DNA of 64,000 bases from Hanstruepera ponticola (GCF_012931685.1 NZ_JABANC010000002.1:496001-560000); one strand, 5' to 3'; positions 46,672 to 55,529 are shown, counted from the first letter of the stretch. The notes: a model not told the origin generated them from the letters alone. Program-made: numbers and translations.

Positions 46672-47730
46672 ATGCTCAAATTCTTTCGTCGTACCAGGCA
46701 ACATCTTCTTGCCGATAACAAAACAGGTAAATACATTAAATACGCCATTGGTGAAATAATTCTTGTAGTCATTGGAATTCTCATTGCATTACAAGTCAAT
46801 AATTGGAACACTGAAAGACAATTAGAACAAACTGGACGTAAATTGTTGAAAAATATTCAAAAAGATCTTTTAACAGATATAGAAAGTGCTACAAATATTT
46901 TAGAAACCTACGTAATAAAGGATTCGTTGGCACGATTAGTTGTCAATAATAAATTCACAATATCTGATTATCAAAATAGTATATACGGACCAGAAGGCAC
47001 CTATTTCATGTATTGGTATGACAACTTCGTAATCAATAAAGAAGCTTTTTTAAAGTTTAAAGACTTCGTGAAAAACTTGGATGATTCATTTATTAGCTTT
47101 CAGGACTCATTAGATGAACTCTACATTACTCAAGGTAATTATATAGACAAGTTCAATCAACGTATAAGCACAACAGTATATAAAAATTTAGACTACCTCG
47201 CCAAGAGTAAAACATGGTATCACGAATGGCAATATGGAAGCGACACTGGAAACCATGATGAAAGCCATTTGTTTTTTTTAGAAGACCCTATATATAAAAA
47301 CCAAGTTGCTAATTACATTAACGATTATAAAAACCTTAATAGAGGTGCACAAACCTTCAGAGTACAGGCTGTATCACTCTACAAAAAGATAAGCGATGTG
47401 TTAAATGAAACTCCAGAAGACAACGAATTACTTAAGTTACAAATCAGTCAAGAGCATCAACTTGATCATTATTTAGGAAACTATAAATCCGATAGCGAAT
47501 CTATAGATATGACAAGAATTATATTAACAAACAACTATTTACAAAGACAGGATTCAGACGGTCAAACTACTAGGATGTACAGACATTCGAACACCTCGTT
47601 TTTCATGTTTAAAACCAATGAAGTTGAAGTTGTAAAATTTAATTTATACAGCGACCCAAATGAGACAAGTATTAAGATTATGGCAAAACACAAGTATCTA
47701 AACTATAAAAAGGTGAATACTAATGATTAA
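46672..47730 (+). CDS. DUF6090-like paralogue 1, with extra C-terminal beta domain
   Basis: First of twelve tandem paralogues. It has the family N-terminus in altered form (MLKFFRRTRQHLLADNKTGK; helix about residues 28-43), then a divergent coiled region lacking the central SG-x-ND-S-L-K motif of the later copies. Unlike them it ends with an added domain from about residue 260: LDHYLGNYKSDSE, RIILTNNYLQRQ, SNTSFFMFKTNEVEVVKFN. This reads like a DUF3471/lipocalin-like beta domain, familiar from the ends of periplasmic beta-lactamase-like proteins. It overlaps copy 2 by 8 bp (ATGATTAA). Membrane-anchored, periplasmic domain; function unknown. Confidence 0.85.
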   Translation: MLKFFRRTRQHLLADNKTGKYIKYAIGEIILVVIGILIALQVNNWNTERQLEQTGRKLLKNIQKDLLTDIESATNILETYVIKDSLARLVVNNKFTISDYQNSIYGPEGTYFMYWYDNFVINKEAFLKFKDFVKNLDDSFISFQDSLDELYITQGNYIDKFNQRISTTVYKNLDYLAKSKTWYHEWQYGSDTGNHDESHLFFLEDPIYKNQVANYINDYKNLNRGAQTFRVQAVSLYKKISDVLNETPEDNELLKLQISQEHQLDHYLGNYKSDSESIDMTRIILTNNYLQRQDSDGQTTRMYRHSNTSFFMFKTNEVEVVKFNLYSDPNETSIKIMAKHKYLNYKKVNTND

Positions 47731-48529
47731 ATTCTTCCGAAAAATACGCTACAACCTCATGGAACAAAATAAAACAGGCAAGTACTTTAAATACGCCATT
47801 GGCGAAATTATTCTTGTAGTCATTGGGATTTTGATTGCATTGCAGATTAATAATTGGAATGAACAGCGAAATAAAAATTCACTTGAAAAACAATATATAA
47901 TTAGACTAATAGAAGATCTAAAAGAAGAAGAAGCTTTGGTTAAAGCTGTTATTAATTATTCTAATCAGATTCTACATCATGCAAAAAATGCCATAAGCTT
48001 ATTTGAAGATCCACAAAAAGAAATTACTAACCCATCACGTAGCTTAATAGACATGTATCAAGCCAGTCAATTACAAGACCCTAACTCTATAAAATCAACT
48101 TATTTAGAATTGATTGCATCTGGGCAAATAAATCTTATTAAGAAAGACAGCTTAAAAACCGCCTTAATAAGACATTATGAAGTGGAATGGTCAAAAAACA
48201 AATTATTTGAAATGAATAATGACTACAGAAAAAATTTGAGAAGTAAGATGCCAAACTTTATACAGGAAAAAATTCGTGAAAAATGCGATGACATCTATTA
48301 TAAAGTACGAAACAGCATAGAGGCACGATTACCAGAAAATTGCGAGGTGGATATACCAAATGATGAAGCTGTTATAGCTATAGAATTACTTCGGAATGAC
48401 ACCTCATTAAAAAAAGACCTTCGGTTTTTAATTGGAAATGAAGGTGCTAAAAAATTCCTTTTAGAAACCCACTTAACTCAATTACAAAGACTCATTCAAG
48501 ACCTAGAAACCACTGTTAATCATGATTAA
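47723..48529 (+). CDS. DUF6090-like paralogue 2
   Basis: 268 residues. Constant region residues 1-48 (helix IILVVIGILIALQINNW at 29-45), preceded by a basic cytosolic start. The variable predicted-periplasmic part has a helical pattern and the central motif at 133-148 (SGQINLIKKDSLKTAL). Two cysteines at about 184 and 205 could form a disulfide; most paralogues lack such a pair. Start and stop both lie in the 8-nt ATGATTAA overlap with its neighbours. Compared with copies 3 and 4 the first 17 codons are nearly identical at DNA level. Confidence 0.88.
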   Translation: MIKFFRKIRYNLMEQNKTGKYFKYAIGEIILVVIGILIALQINNWNEQRNKNSLEKQYIIRLIEDLKEEEALVKAVINYSNQILHHAKNAISLFEDPQKEITNPSRSLIDMYQASQLQDPNSIKSTYLELIASGQINLIKKDSLKTALIRHYEVEWSKNKLFEMNNDYRKNLRSKMPNFIQEKIREKCDDIYYKVRNSIEARLPENCEVDIPNDEAVIAIELLRNDTSLKKDLRFLIGNEGAKKFLLETHLTQLQRLIQDLETTVNHD

Positions 48530-49214
48530 ATTCTTCAGAAAAATACGCTACAACCTCATGGAACAAAACAAAACTGGCAAATACTTTAAATATGCTATTG
48601 GTGAGATTATTCTTGTAGTCATTGGGATTTTGATTGCACTACAGATAAATAATTGGAATGAGACTAGAAAACATGCCATAGCAGAAAAAGAATTTTTTAA
48701 AAGCATAACAAATGATCTTAATCAAGATCTAAAATTTATAAACTATGTTCAAAGGTATTTAAAACCTAAAACAGATGCTTATAACTTATTAAATAGTAAG
48801 TACTCAACAGATTATGAAAACCATAAAACACAAATAGATTCTTTAATGTCTATTTATCTTTTTTCTGGACAACGTACATTCTACCCTGTCTCTGGAGCTT
48901 TCAAATCTGCAATAGCGGGTAATGAAATCAATACCTACAGTCAAAAAAGTAATATCCAAAGTATTATAAAACTCTATGGTTCTAATTATGATAGACTTAT
49001 TGACAATGGTAAAATTGTAGATGAAAGATGGAGTCATTTAAGTAAAAAATATATTCATTACAGAAGAACAAATGCCTTTAACGATGTAAATAATATTACA
49101 TATACCAAAATGTTAGACGACTTCCACTTTCATTATATTCAATTAAACTGGTACAATAAAATTTTAGATGAAACTAAAATAGAAGTGAATCAATTATTAA
49201 AAAAATTACAATGA
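48522..49214 (+). CDS. DUF6090-like paralogue 3
   Basis: 230 residues, the shortest copy. N-terminal region as in copies 2 and 4 (MIKFFRKIRYNLMEQNKTGK), single helix at about 29-45. The central motif is degenerate: AGNEINTYSQKSNIQSI at 132-148, lacking the usual ND-S-L. The end is KLLKKLQ-like and the stop overlaps the next start by 4 bp (ATGA), a different junction from most others. The tail is more basic than in other members. Confidence 0.86.
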   Translation: MIKFFRKIRYNLMEQNKTGKYFKYAIGEIILVVIGILIALQINNWNETRKHAIAEKEFFKSITNDLNQDLKFINYVQRYLKPKTDAYNLLNSKYSTDYENHKTQIDSLMSIYLFSGQRTFYPVSGAFKSAIAGNEINTYSQKSNIQSIIKLYGSNYDRLIDNGKIVDERWSHLSKKYIHYRRTNAFNDVNNITYTKMLDDFHFHYIQLNWYNKILDETKIEVNQLLKKLQ

Positions 49215-49993
49215 TTAAATTCTTCAGGAAAATACGCTACAACCTCATGGAACAAAATAAAACAGGCAAGTACTTTAAATACGCAATAGGCGAAATTGTC
49301 CTAGTAGTTATTGGTATTCTAATTGCCCTTCAAATTAATAATTGGAATGAAGGCAGAAAACTAGAAAAAAGTAAAAGCCAACTTATGTTAGCTTTAAAAA
49401 GCGAATTGGTCAAGAATAAAAAGGAATTGGATAATTATAGTTTAGAAATACATGAAAGCAACTCAAGATTCAATAAAGTGCTTCTTTATTCGGTAGGAGA
49501 TTATACCATTCCTAATGATAGTCTAAAGTTTTATCTATCTGAAATGATTTATGGCAGAACATTATCCTTATTGAGTTCCGTTCAAGAAGAAGCTATTAAT
49601 TCTGGTAAATTTGAAATGTTAAGTGATAGCTTAAAGCAAAACCTTTCTGTACTAAAAGATTATACCAATTCTAGAAAAGTGATTAGTGATAGAAGTACTG
49701 CCATGCTAAATGTTGATATTGATAACAGGATAGTTAATTTAATGGCTAGATTAAATATGCTTCCTGTAATTCCTGATGAATTTTTAAGTCATCCATTAAT
49801 TCCAACACATCCTGATTTTTTATTAAGCAATATGGAGTTATCATCTCTAGTCAAAAATCCTGACACCTACCTAACATTAAATAAAATATATTTAATGTAT
49901 GCAGCCGATGAAGTTTGGGTTAAGTATGGCCTTGTTAGACTAACAGACAAAACAATTGCATTAATCGACAAAGAATTGAATACAAATGATTAA
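49211..49993 (+). CDS. DUF6090-like paralogue 4
   Basis: 260 residues. Constant segment as in copy 2, but the helix reads IVLVVIGILIALQ. Central motif SGKFEMLSDSLKQNL at 131-145 matches the shared pattern. The region is proline-poor and rich in charged heptads, suggesting two or more long helices. Its C-terminus NTND comes from the ATGATTAA junction with copy 5. Confidence 0.87.
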   Translation: MIKFFRKIRYNLMEQNKTGKYFKYAIGEIVLVVIGILIALQINNWNEGRKLEKSKSQLMLALKSELVKNKKELDNYSLEIHESNSRFNKVLLYSVGDYTIPNDSLKFYLSEMIYGRTLSLLSSVQEEAINSGKFEMLSDSLKQNLSVLKDYTNSRKVISDRSTAMLNVDIDNRIVNLMARLNMLPVIPDEFLSHPLIPTHPDFLLSNMELSSLVKNPDTYLTLNKIYLMYAADEVWVKYGLVRLTDKTIALIDKELNTND

Positions 49994-50735
49994 ATTCTTT
50001 AGAAATATCAGAAAAAAACTTCTTAACGAAGGTAAAACTAGTAGGTATTTTAAATATGCTATTGGTGAAATTATTCTAGTAGTAATTGGGATTCTAATTG
50101 CATTACAAATCAATAACTGGAATGAGAACAGAAAGGCTCAGAAACTAGCTAAAGAAAATTATATAAATTTACTAACCTCACTAGAACAGGACCTTATTAA
50201 GGTTAAGAAAATTAGTAATTACAACAAAAAAAGCCTAGTTGCATTACGTAAAATAATTCCAACCAAGATTAATGATAGCCTATTTGAACTAAATGATGAC
50301 GATTTAAACACGTTTTTAATAGAACTTGGGTTTTCTGTAAGAAGTTTTATCCCACAAACAGGAGTGTATAATTTACTAACCTCAAATAACGGTTTTGATT
50401 TAATGAAATCTGACAAAATAAAGTCATCATTAATTCATCTTTATGATTACCAATATAAAGCCTATGAAGATCTAGATAAGCAAGTAGACAATAAATATCA
50501 CAGCCAACTGGGCACGGTTTTAAGACAAAAAATAGTTCTGATTATTGAATATAACCCAAATCTTACAATTACGCACAGAGCAACCATGAACCGTTTTGAA
50601 GAGCATTTTGAAGAATTGGCTTTGGCCTCAAGAGATCTCTACCCGATGATAGCATTTAATACAAACAACCTAGTTAAAATAGAAGAATCTATAACTAAAC
50701 TGATTCCTTTGATTAATGTAGAGATAAATAAATAA
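49986..50735 (+). CDS. DUF6090-like paralogue 5
   Basis: 249 residues. The N-terminus differs in a block (MIKFFRNIRKKLLNEGKTSR) that closely matches copy 6 (NIRKSLLAEGKTSK), so 5 and 6 form a subfamily. Central motif is NNGFDLMKSDKIKSSLI (134-150), a conservative variant. A 21-bp gap, without overlap, follows before copy 6. C-terminus NVEINK does not come from the overlap junction. Confidence 0.86.
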   Translation: MIKFFRNIRKKLLNEGKTSRYFKYAIGEIILVVIGILIALQINNWNENRKAQKLAKENYINLLTSLEQDLIKVKKISNYNKKSLVALRKIIPTKINDSLFELNDDDLNTFLIELGFSVRSFIPQTGVYNLLTSNNGFDLMKSDKIKSSLIHLYDYQYKAYEDLDKQVDNKYHSQLGTVLRQKIVLIIEYNPNLTITHRATMNRFEEHFEELALASRDLYPMIAFNTNNLVKIEESITKLIPLINVEINK

Positions 50736-50756
50736 TAAAAATCAAGATTCAAATTA

Positions 50757-51497
50757 ATGATTAAATTCTTCAGAAATATCCGAAAATCACTTCTTGCCGA
50801 AGGTAAAACAAGTAAATACCTAAAATATGCCATTGGTGAAATTATCCTTGTGGTTATAGGTATTCTAATTGCCTTACAGATTAACACCTGGAATCAAGAA
50901 CATAATAACAGAAAGTTGGAAAAAGAAATGATGGCCAGTATCCATTCCGAATTCAAAAACAACCTGACAAAAATTGAAACCAGCATTGTTCAATATTACA
51001 AAACCGAGCAAGCCATTCGGTTTTTAATGTCTAAAATAAAAGCGTCTTCAGAAGAGTTGAAAACTGAAAACATAGACAGTCTCCTTGCTGCAGCAGTAGA
51101 TGTCTATGAATACCATCCTACACAAAATATCTTGACTGAAATATTATCGACAGGGAGTTTAAATTTAATCAAGAATGATTCCTTAAAATACCAATTACTC
51201 CATTGGTCTGGCGAATTCAACGAATTAAATGAAGCCTGGGAAACCCTAGACGACTTTAACCAACATATGGTTATTCCTTACTTAACTAAAAAAGCTTCAA
51301 TGAAAAATATTGACAAATATTCCTTAATGGCTTGGGAGGAAAAATCAAAATTCGAGATTGACTATGAAAGTGTTTTCAATGATTTGGAATTTGAAAACCA
51401 CTTGGACAATCTTGGATGGGCTGTTGTAAACTACAGAATCGTATTAAAACGTTTAGAAAAATTAATTAAACAAATCATTGAGCTAACCCATGATTAA
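50757..51497 (+). CDS. DUF6090-like paralogue 6
   Basis: 246 residues. EGKTSK subfamily start; the helix end reads QINTWNQ instead of NNWNE. Central motif TGSLNLIKNDSLKYQLLHW at 132-150 is one of the clearest. Tail contains SLMAWEEKSKFEIDYESVF and ends ELTHD, created by the ATGATTAA overlap with copy 7. It lies after a 21-bp spacer. Confidence 0.87.
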   Translation: MIKFFRNIRKSLLAEGKTSKYLKYAIGEIILVVIGILIALQINTWNQEHNNRKLEKEMMASIHSEFKNNLTKIETSIVQYYKTEQAIRFLMSKIKASSEELKTENIDSLLAAAVDVYEYHPTQNILTEILSTGSLNLIKNDSLKYQLLHWSGEFNELNEAWETLDDFNQHMVIPYLTKKASMKNIDKYSLMAWEEKSKFEIDYESVFNDLEFENHLDNLGWAVVNYRIVLKRLEKLIKQIIELTHD

Positions 51498-52287
51498 ATT
51501 CTTCCGTCATATCCGTCAATCACTAATTATGAAAAATAAAACCAGCCCGAATGACTCGGTCGGGCGAACAGGACGTTACTTCAAGTATGCCATTGGCGAA
51601 ATCATTCTTGTAGTTATAGGTATTCTCATTGCCTTACAGATTAACAATTGGAATGCTCTCAAAAAACAAGAAAACAATAATATATTCTTAAGTAAACGGC
51701 TACTTGTAGAAACTGATAAAAACATCATTGAACTAGAAAAAGAAATCATTTCAATAGAAAAATCAATAAACTCATTGCTAATGATGTTACACCTTTCAGG
51801 TGAAGACTACCATGAAGTTGATCCCAAAAAAGTTGATAGTTTAATTTATAATATTTTAGGCACACCAACCTATTATTTTAACGATGCTGTTTTAAACGAA
51901 GCTTTATCTACTGGTCAAGTGTCTAGTTTTGAAAATGACAGTTTAAAAAATATCATTTACAGTATTCCAACGACTATGGAAACAGTCAAATTTCGCGAGC
52001 AAAACATTGAACAAGACACCAATACCAATTTAATTCCTTTTCTTTATAATTATATCTCTTTAAGGAATGTGGACTACCAATTCTCTAACCTTGATAACCT
52101 AGGAAAAAGCCAAGTAAAAGAAATTGATAATCGTCAAATACTCTCCATGTTATTTTGGGAAAATGAAATTGACAACCTCCATTTTATATATAACACATTG
52201 CTAGAAGAAAGCTACAGGAAACTTGATAGAGACTTGAAGAGTTTAAAGATATTATTGGAGCAACAAATAAACCGCAATCATGATTAA
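51490..52287 (+). CDS. DUF6090-like paralogue 7 with in-frame palindromic insertion
   Basis: 265 residues. The usual NKTGKYFKY becomes NKTSPNDSVGRTGRYFKY: nine extra residues (19-27) encoded by a GC-rich palindrome (51545-51565) that keeps the frame. Central motif TGQVSSFENDSLKNII at 141-156. Its stop is followed inside an ATGATTAA overlap by a start codon that leads only into a decayed copy (see remnant at 52280). Confidence 0.86.
   Translation: MIKFFRHIRQSLIMKNKTSPNDSVGRTGRYFKYAIGEIILVVIGILIALQINNWNALKKQENNNIFLSKRLLVETDKNIIELEKEIISIEKSINSLLMMLHLSGEDYHEVDPKKVDSLIYNILGTPTYYFNDAVLNEALSTGQVSSFENDSLKNIIYSIPTTMETVKFREQNIEQDTNTNLIPFLYNYISLRNVDYQFSNLDNLGKSQVKEIDNRQILSMLFWENEIDNLHFIYNTLLEESYRKLDRDLKSLKILLEQQINRNHD
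51545..51565 (+). repeat. In-frame palindrome in paralogue 7
   Basis: GCCCGA at 51545-51550 and TCGGGC at 51560-51565 are inverted arms around ATGACTCGG. The GC-rich block stands out in AT-rich coding sequence and matches the insertions at 53248 and 55577 in sequence and position. Confidence 0.75.
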
Positions 52288-52395
52288 ATTTTTCCATTAT
52301 CGAAAAATAATTTTGCGTTTGCAAAATCAAAGGTCTTGTAGACCTTTGTTGGAAATAGCCGCTTGCGGAAAGCTCAAAATTAAAATGTGTGAAAT
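52280..52395 (+). pseudogene. Remnant of a DUF6090-like gene start overrun by hairpins
   Basis: After copy 7 the standard junction ATGATTAAATTTTTCC begins another MIKFF start, but the frame then leaves the family (HYRKIILRLQ) and runs into unrelated sequence. Three hairpins sit back to back: ATTTTGC/GCAAAAT (52310-52327), CAAAGGTCT/AGACCTTTG (52328-52348, 9-bp stem), CCGC/GCGG (52359-52368). The remaining paralogue body is missing. Copy 8 starts at 52396 with no overlap. This looks like a copy deleted or split by an inserted intergenic element. Confidence 0.65.
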
Positions 52396-53160
52396 ATGAT
52401 TCAGTTTTTCAGACACATACGTAAATCACTCCTCATGGAAAATAAAGCAGGCAAGTACCTAAAATATGCCATTGGTGAAATCATTCTAGTCGTTATTGGT
52501 ATATTAATAGCCTTACAAATCAACAACTGGAATGAGACAAGACAAATCAGAAAAGTAGAAAAAGAAATTCTGAATGTATTACTTGAAGATTTAAATTCTG
52601 CAAAAGCGTTTTCAGCGCAATACATTAAAAGTGAGCAAAGCTACCTGAATGTTATTGAAACAATACTGCATAATGATTCAATAAAAACAATCATAAACAG
52701 TAATGATAAAACAACACAATATTTCAACAAAGCATTTTGGGACTTCGAAATAAAAATTCCTGTAATTAATACATATTCCGATTTAAAAAATGCAGGAAAA
52801 ATTGCCATTGTTCAAAACGATTCTATTCGAGACAGGTTAAGCATTTTAGAGGCAAATATTTACAATTTAGATAAGTTAATCCAAGATAGGATGAATGTTC
52901 ATCAAATTAGGATTGATGAAATATGTGTGGAAAATGTAAATTTTCTTCAACTTTTAAAATTTAAAATACCTGACTATAATATTTCATTAGGTTCTCAAAA
53001 TGACTATATCGAAATCATGTCACAACCAAAAGTTCGTAACTTAATGGGGATTAAGGCCGTTCTGACAAATGAGGCATTGGGATACAGGGAAGATCTACAC
53101 AATGAAATAGTATCTATTATTAAATTGATAAAGACTGAACTAAATGACAGTCAAAATTGA
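52396..53160 (+). CDS. DUF6090-like paralogue 8
   Basis: 254 residues. The start MIQFFRHIRKSLLMENKAGK differs at the third residue (K to Q). Central motif AGKIAIVQNDSIRDRLS at 133-149. The first gene after the hairpin remnant; it therefore lacks the usual overlap with an upstream stop, and a 32-bp spacer follows it. Codon choice in the constant part differs more from copies 2-4. Confidence 0.87.
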   Translation: MIQFFRHIRKSLLMENKAGKYLKYAIGEIILVVIGILIALQINNWNETRQIRKVEKEILNVLLEDLNSAKAFSAQYIKSEQSYLNVIETILHNDSIKTIINSNDKTTQYFNKAFWDFEIKIPVINTYSDLKNAGKIAIVQNDSIRDRLSILEANIYNLDKLIQDRMNVHQIRIDEICVENVNFLQLLKFKIPDYNISLGSQNDYIEIMSQPKVRNLMGIKAVLTNEALGYREDLHNEIVSIIKLIKTELNDSQN

Positions 53161-53192
53161 AAAAGTATAGTTAACACAAGTATAATCAACCC

Positions 53193-54011
53193 ATGATAAA
53201 ATTCTTTAGAAAAATACGCTACAACCTAATGAGTGAGAACAAAACCAGCCCGAATGACTCGGGCGGGCGGGCGGGCAAGTACTTTAAATATGCTATTGGC
53301 GAAATCATTCTTGTAGTTATAGGAATTCTAATTGCACTACAGATTAATAATTGGAATGAAAACAGAAAAGACCGTTTAGAAGAACAAGAACTTTTAGCTC
53401 AATTACAATCTGAATTTTTAAGTAACCTAGATCAGTTAGACCAAAAAATAGCATTACGAAATAATATGCTCAAAGCCTCAGCAAAACTACTTAACTACAT
53501 AGATTATCCAGAATCACTAGAAACTGATAGTATTCTCAATCATGTAGGATATACTGTAATTGCTCCAACATTTGATCCTATTGTAAACGACATTATTAGC
53601 TCTGGAAGAATACAGTTACTAGAAAATAGCCAATTAAAAGAAAAATTATCACGCTGGACTAGTGAATTAGTTCAAGTTACTGAAGAAGAACAAGTTTGGT
53701 TAAATTATCGGTCAAACTACTATACACCCCTTTTGATAGAGTATGGTTTATATAGAAATCTCATTAATCGATACTGGAAATCCAATATTATTGGGGCTTT
53801 CCATTTAGACAAAGGCACTCAAACTGAATTCGATTTAGGACCATCAAAAAAAGAGATTAACATCACAGAGTTTATAAATGACTCAAGATTTGAAAATCAC
53901 ATCGCACAATGTGCTTCGTTTGCTAAACTCACCAATAGTCAAGCATTGAGTTTACGACAACGCATTGTTGAAATTTTAAATATTATTGAGCAAGAACTAA
54001 ATAATAACTAA
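53193..54011 (+). CDS. DUF6090-like paralogue 9 with in-frame palindromic insertion
   Basis: 272 residues. NKTSPNDSGGRAGKYFKY carries the nine-residue insertion (53248-53276 in DNA, including four tandem GGGC units). The variable part matches copy 10 over its whole length (LDQKIALRN versus LDEKIYMRD; NYIDYPE versus NYIDHPE; PTFDPI in both), so 9 and 10 are the closest sister pair. Central motif SGRIQLLENSQLKEKLS at 137-153. One base overlaps copy 10 (TAATG). Confidence 0.87.
   Translation: MIKFFRKIRYNLMSENKTSPNDSGGRAGKYFKYAIGEIILVVIGILIALQINNWNENRKDRLEEQELLAQLQSEFLSNLDQLDQKIALRNNMLKASAKLLNYIDYPESLETDSILNHVGYTVIAPTFDPIVNDIISSGRIQLLENSQLKEKLSRWTSELVQVTEEEQVWLNYRSNYYTPLLIEYGLYRNLINRYWKSNIIGAFHLDKGTQTEFDLGPSKKEINITEFINDSRFENHIAQCASFAKLTNSQALSLRQRIVEILNIIEQELNNN
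53248..53276 (+). repeat. In-frame palindrome in paralogue 9, extended by GGGC repeats
   Basis: GCCCGA at 53248-53253, loop ATGAC, TCGGGC at 53259-53264, then further GGGC units to 53276. The tandem GGGC tract is absent from the copy-7 insertion and could vary by slippage; the units are 4 bp, so a change of one unit would shift the frame. Confidence 0.75.
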
Positions 54012-54802
54012 TGATAAAATTTTTCCGTAAAATACGCTTAAACCTCATGGAACAAAATAAAACCAGGAAATACTTTAAGTATGCCATTGGCGAAATAATT
54101 CTTGTAGTTATAGGCATTCTTATTGCATTGCAGATAAACAATTGGAATGAAAATAGAAAGGCTGAATACGAAGAGCAAAAAATTCTGAAACAATTAAAAA
54201 ATGAATATCAAAAAAATTTAAATCAATTAGATGAAAAAATATATATGCGTGATAAAATGACTTTGGCATCTGCAGGTATTCTTAACTATATTGATCATCC
54301 GGAAAAATATAATAGAGACAGTTTAATATACTACTCGTTCAGACTTACTCAAGAACCTACCTTTGATCCTATTCAAAATGATCTTGTGGTTTCTGGCAAA
54401 TTAAGAAGTATTCAAAACGACAGTTTAATAATTTTACTTTCAAACTGGACATCGGATGTATATCAGGTTCAAGAATTAGAAACAAGTTGGCAAGAGATGC
54501 GTAGTAAATATGTTATGCCTGTTTTTATGACTCAAGACTTTGCAAGAAACACAGCTTCATACCTACTAAAAAATGGATATACTCCAGATCATGCTCTTGA
54601 CCGCAGTATATCTTTAGTTTATAATATTGAAATGACCGACACCGACTTGCTTGAAAAGTTGCAAGAAAACACCATCGCTTTTCAAAGTGCAGCTAGCACA
54701 TGCATACTTTATAATAAAATAATAAACGGCCAATCCATGGTGCTTCGAAAACAAATTCTAAAAATATTAGCCCTCTTAAATTCTGAAATTCACCATGATT
54801 AA
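54011..54802 (+). CDS. DUF6090-like paralogue 10
   Basis: 263 residues. At the insertion point it reads NKTRKYFKY (DNA AAAACCAGGAAATAC at 54059-54073). This shares the AAAACCAG left boundary with the palindrome-bearing copies, yet lacks the palindrome, so it may be a scar of loss. Central motif SGKLRSIQNDSLIILLS at 128-144. Closest to copy 9. Ends HHD through an ATGATTAA overlap with copy 11. Confidence 0.87.
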   Translation: MIKFFRKIRLNLMEQNKTRKYFKYAIGEIILVVIGILIALQINNWNENRKAEYEEQKILKQLKNEYQKNLNQLDEKIYMRDKMTLASAGILNYIDHPEKYNRDSLIYYSFRLTQEPTFDPIQNDLVVSGKLRSIQNDSLIILLSNWTSDVYQVQELETSWQEMRSKYVMPVFMTQDFARNTASYLLKNGYTPDHALDRSISLVYNIEMTDTDLLEKLQENTIAFQSAASTCILYNKIINGQSMVLRKQILKILALLNSEIHHD

Positions 54803-55529
54803 ATTCTTTCAAAAAATACGCCACTCTCTTATGGAACAGAATAAAACTGGCAAATACTTTAAATACGCCATTGGGGAAATTATTCTTGTGGTTATTGGTA
54901 TTCTCATTGCATTGCAGATTAATAATTGGAATGAAAACAGAATAAAATCCAATAAAGAAACTGCTATTTTAGCCACTATTCATAAAGAATTTAAGAAAAA
55001 TAAAAAACAGTTGGACTCGGTAGTTAATCAACATCTTATGGCAAGAAATAATTGTGCAAAAATTATCAATTTATTTCCAATAAAATCTAAACCAGAACCT
55101 GCTATTTTAGACTCTCTGCAACATCAATTGTTTTGGTCCTATGGTGGTACCACTTTTAATCCATCTCAAACAAGTATTAATGCACTAGCTAGCACATCGT
55201 CTTTTGATATTATTAAAAACAATACCTTGCGTGATCATTTAATTTCATGGAATGATTTAATTACAGATTATCAAGAAGAAGAATTAAGAGTTTCGGAACA
55301 TATGGTTCAACAATATGATCCATATATGTCTAAACATTTTGACTGGAATTTTAATTTCAACGATGAACGCAATGATTTTAATGCACTTCAAACATTGGAG
55401 TTTGAATATTTAGTCAGAAATCAATATTATTTAATTGATCAAATATTGACTGCCACTGGTGAACTTCAAAAAGTACAAAACACTTTGGTTAAGATTATTA
55501 ATCTATCAAAACCCAAAAACCATGATTAA
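54795..55529 (+). CDS. DUF6090-like paralogue 11
   Basis: 244 residues. Start MIKFFQKIRHSLMEQNKTGK. Central motif TSSFDIIKNNTLRDHLIS at 134-151. A single cysteine at residue 87 of the variable part is unusual in this set. Ends KNHD at the ATGATTAA overlap into copy 12. An ATG in this frame within the C-terminus of copy 11 opens a longer reading frame for copy 12, but the family start is the one chosen there. Confidence 0.87.
   Translation: MIKFFQKIRHSLMEQNKTGKYFKYAIGEIILVVIGILIALQINNWNENRIKSNKETAILATIHKEFKKNKKQLDSVVNQHLMARNNCAKIINLFPIKSKPEPAILDSLQHQLFWSYGGTTFNPSQTSINALASTSSFDIIKNNTLRDHLISWNDLITDYQEEELRVSEHMVQQYDPYMSKHFDWNFNFNDERNDFNALQTLEFEYLVRNQYYLIDQILTATGELQKVQNTLVKIINLSKPKNHD

Noticed and set aside
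46602-46811. Antisense open frames over the array's gene starts (also at 50639-50887 and 52401-52625)
   Set aside because: They recur only because the constant 5' part of the paralogues is shared; their translations (for example CKAIRIPITTRIISPMAYF) are mirror frames of the membrane helix.
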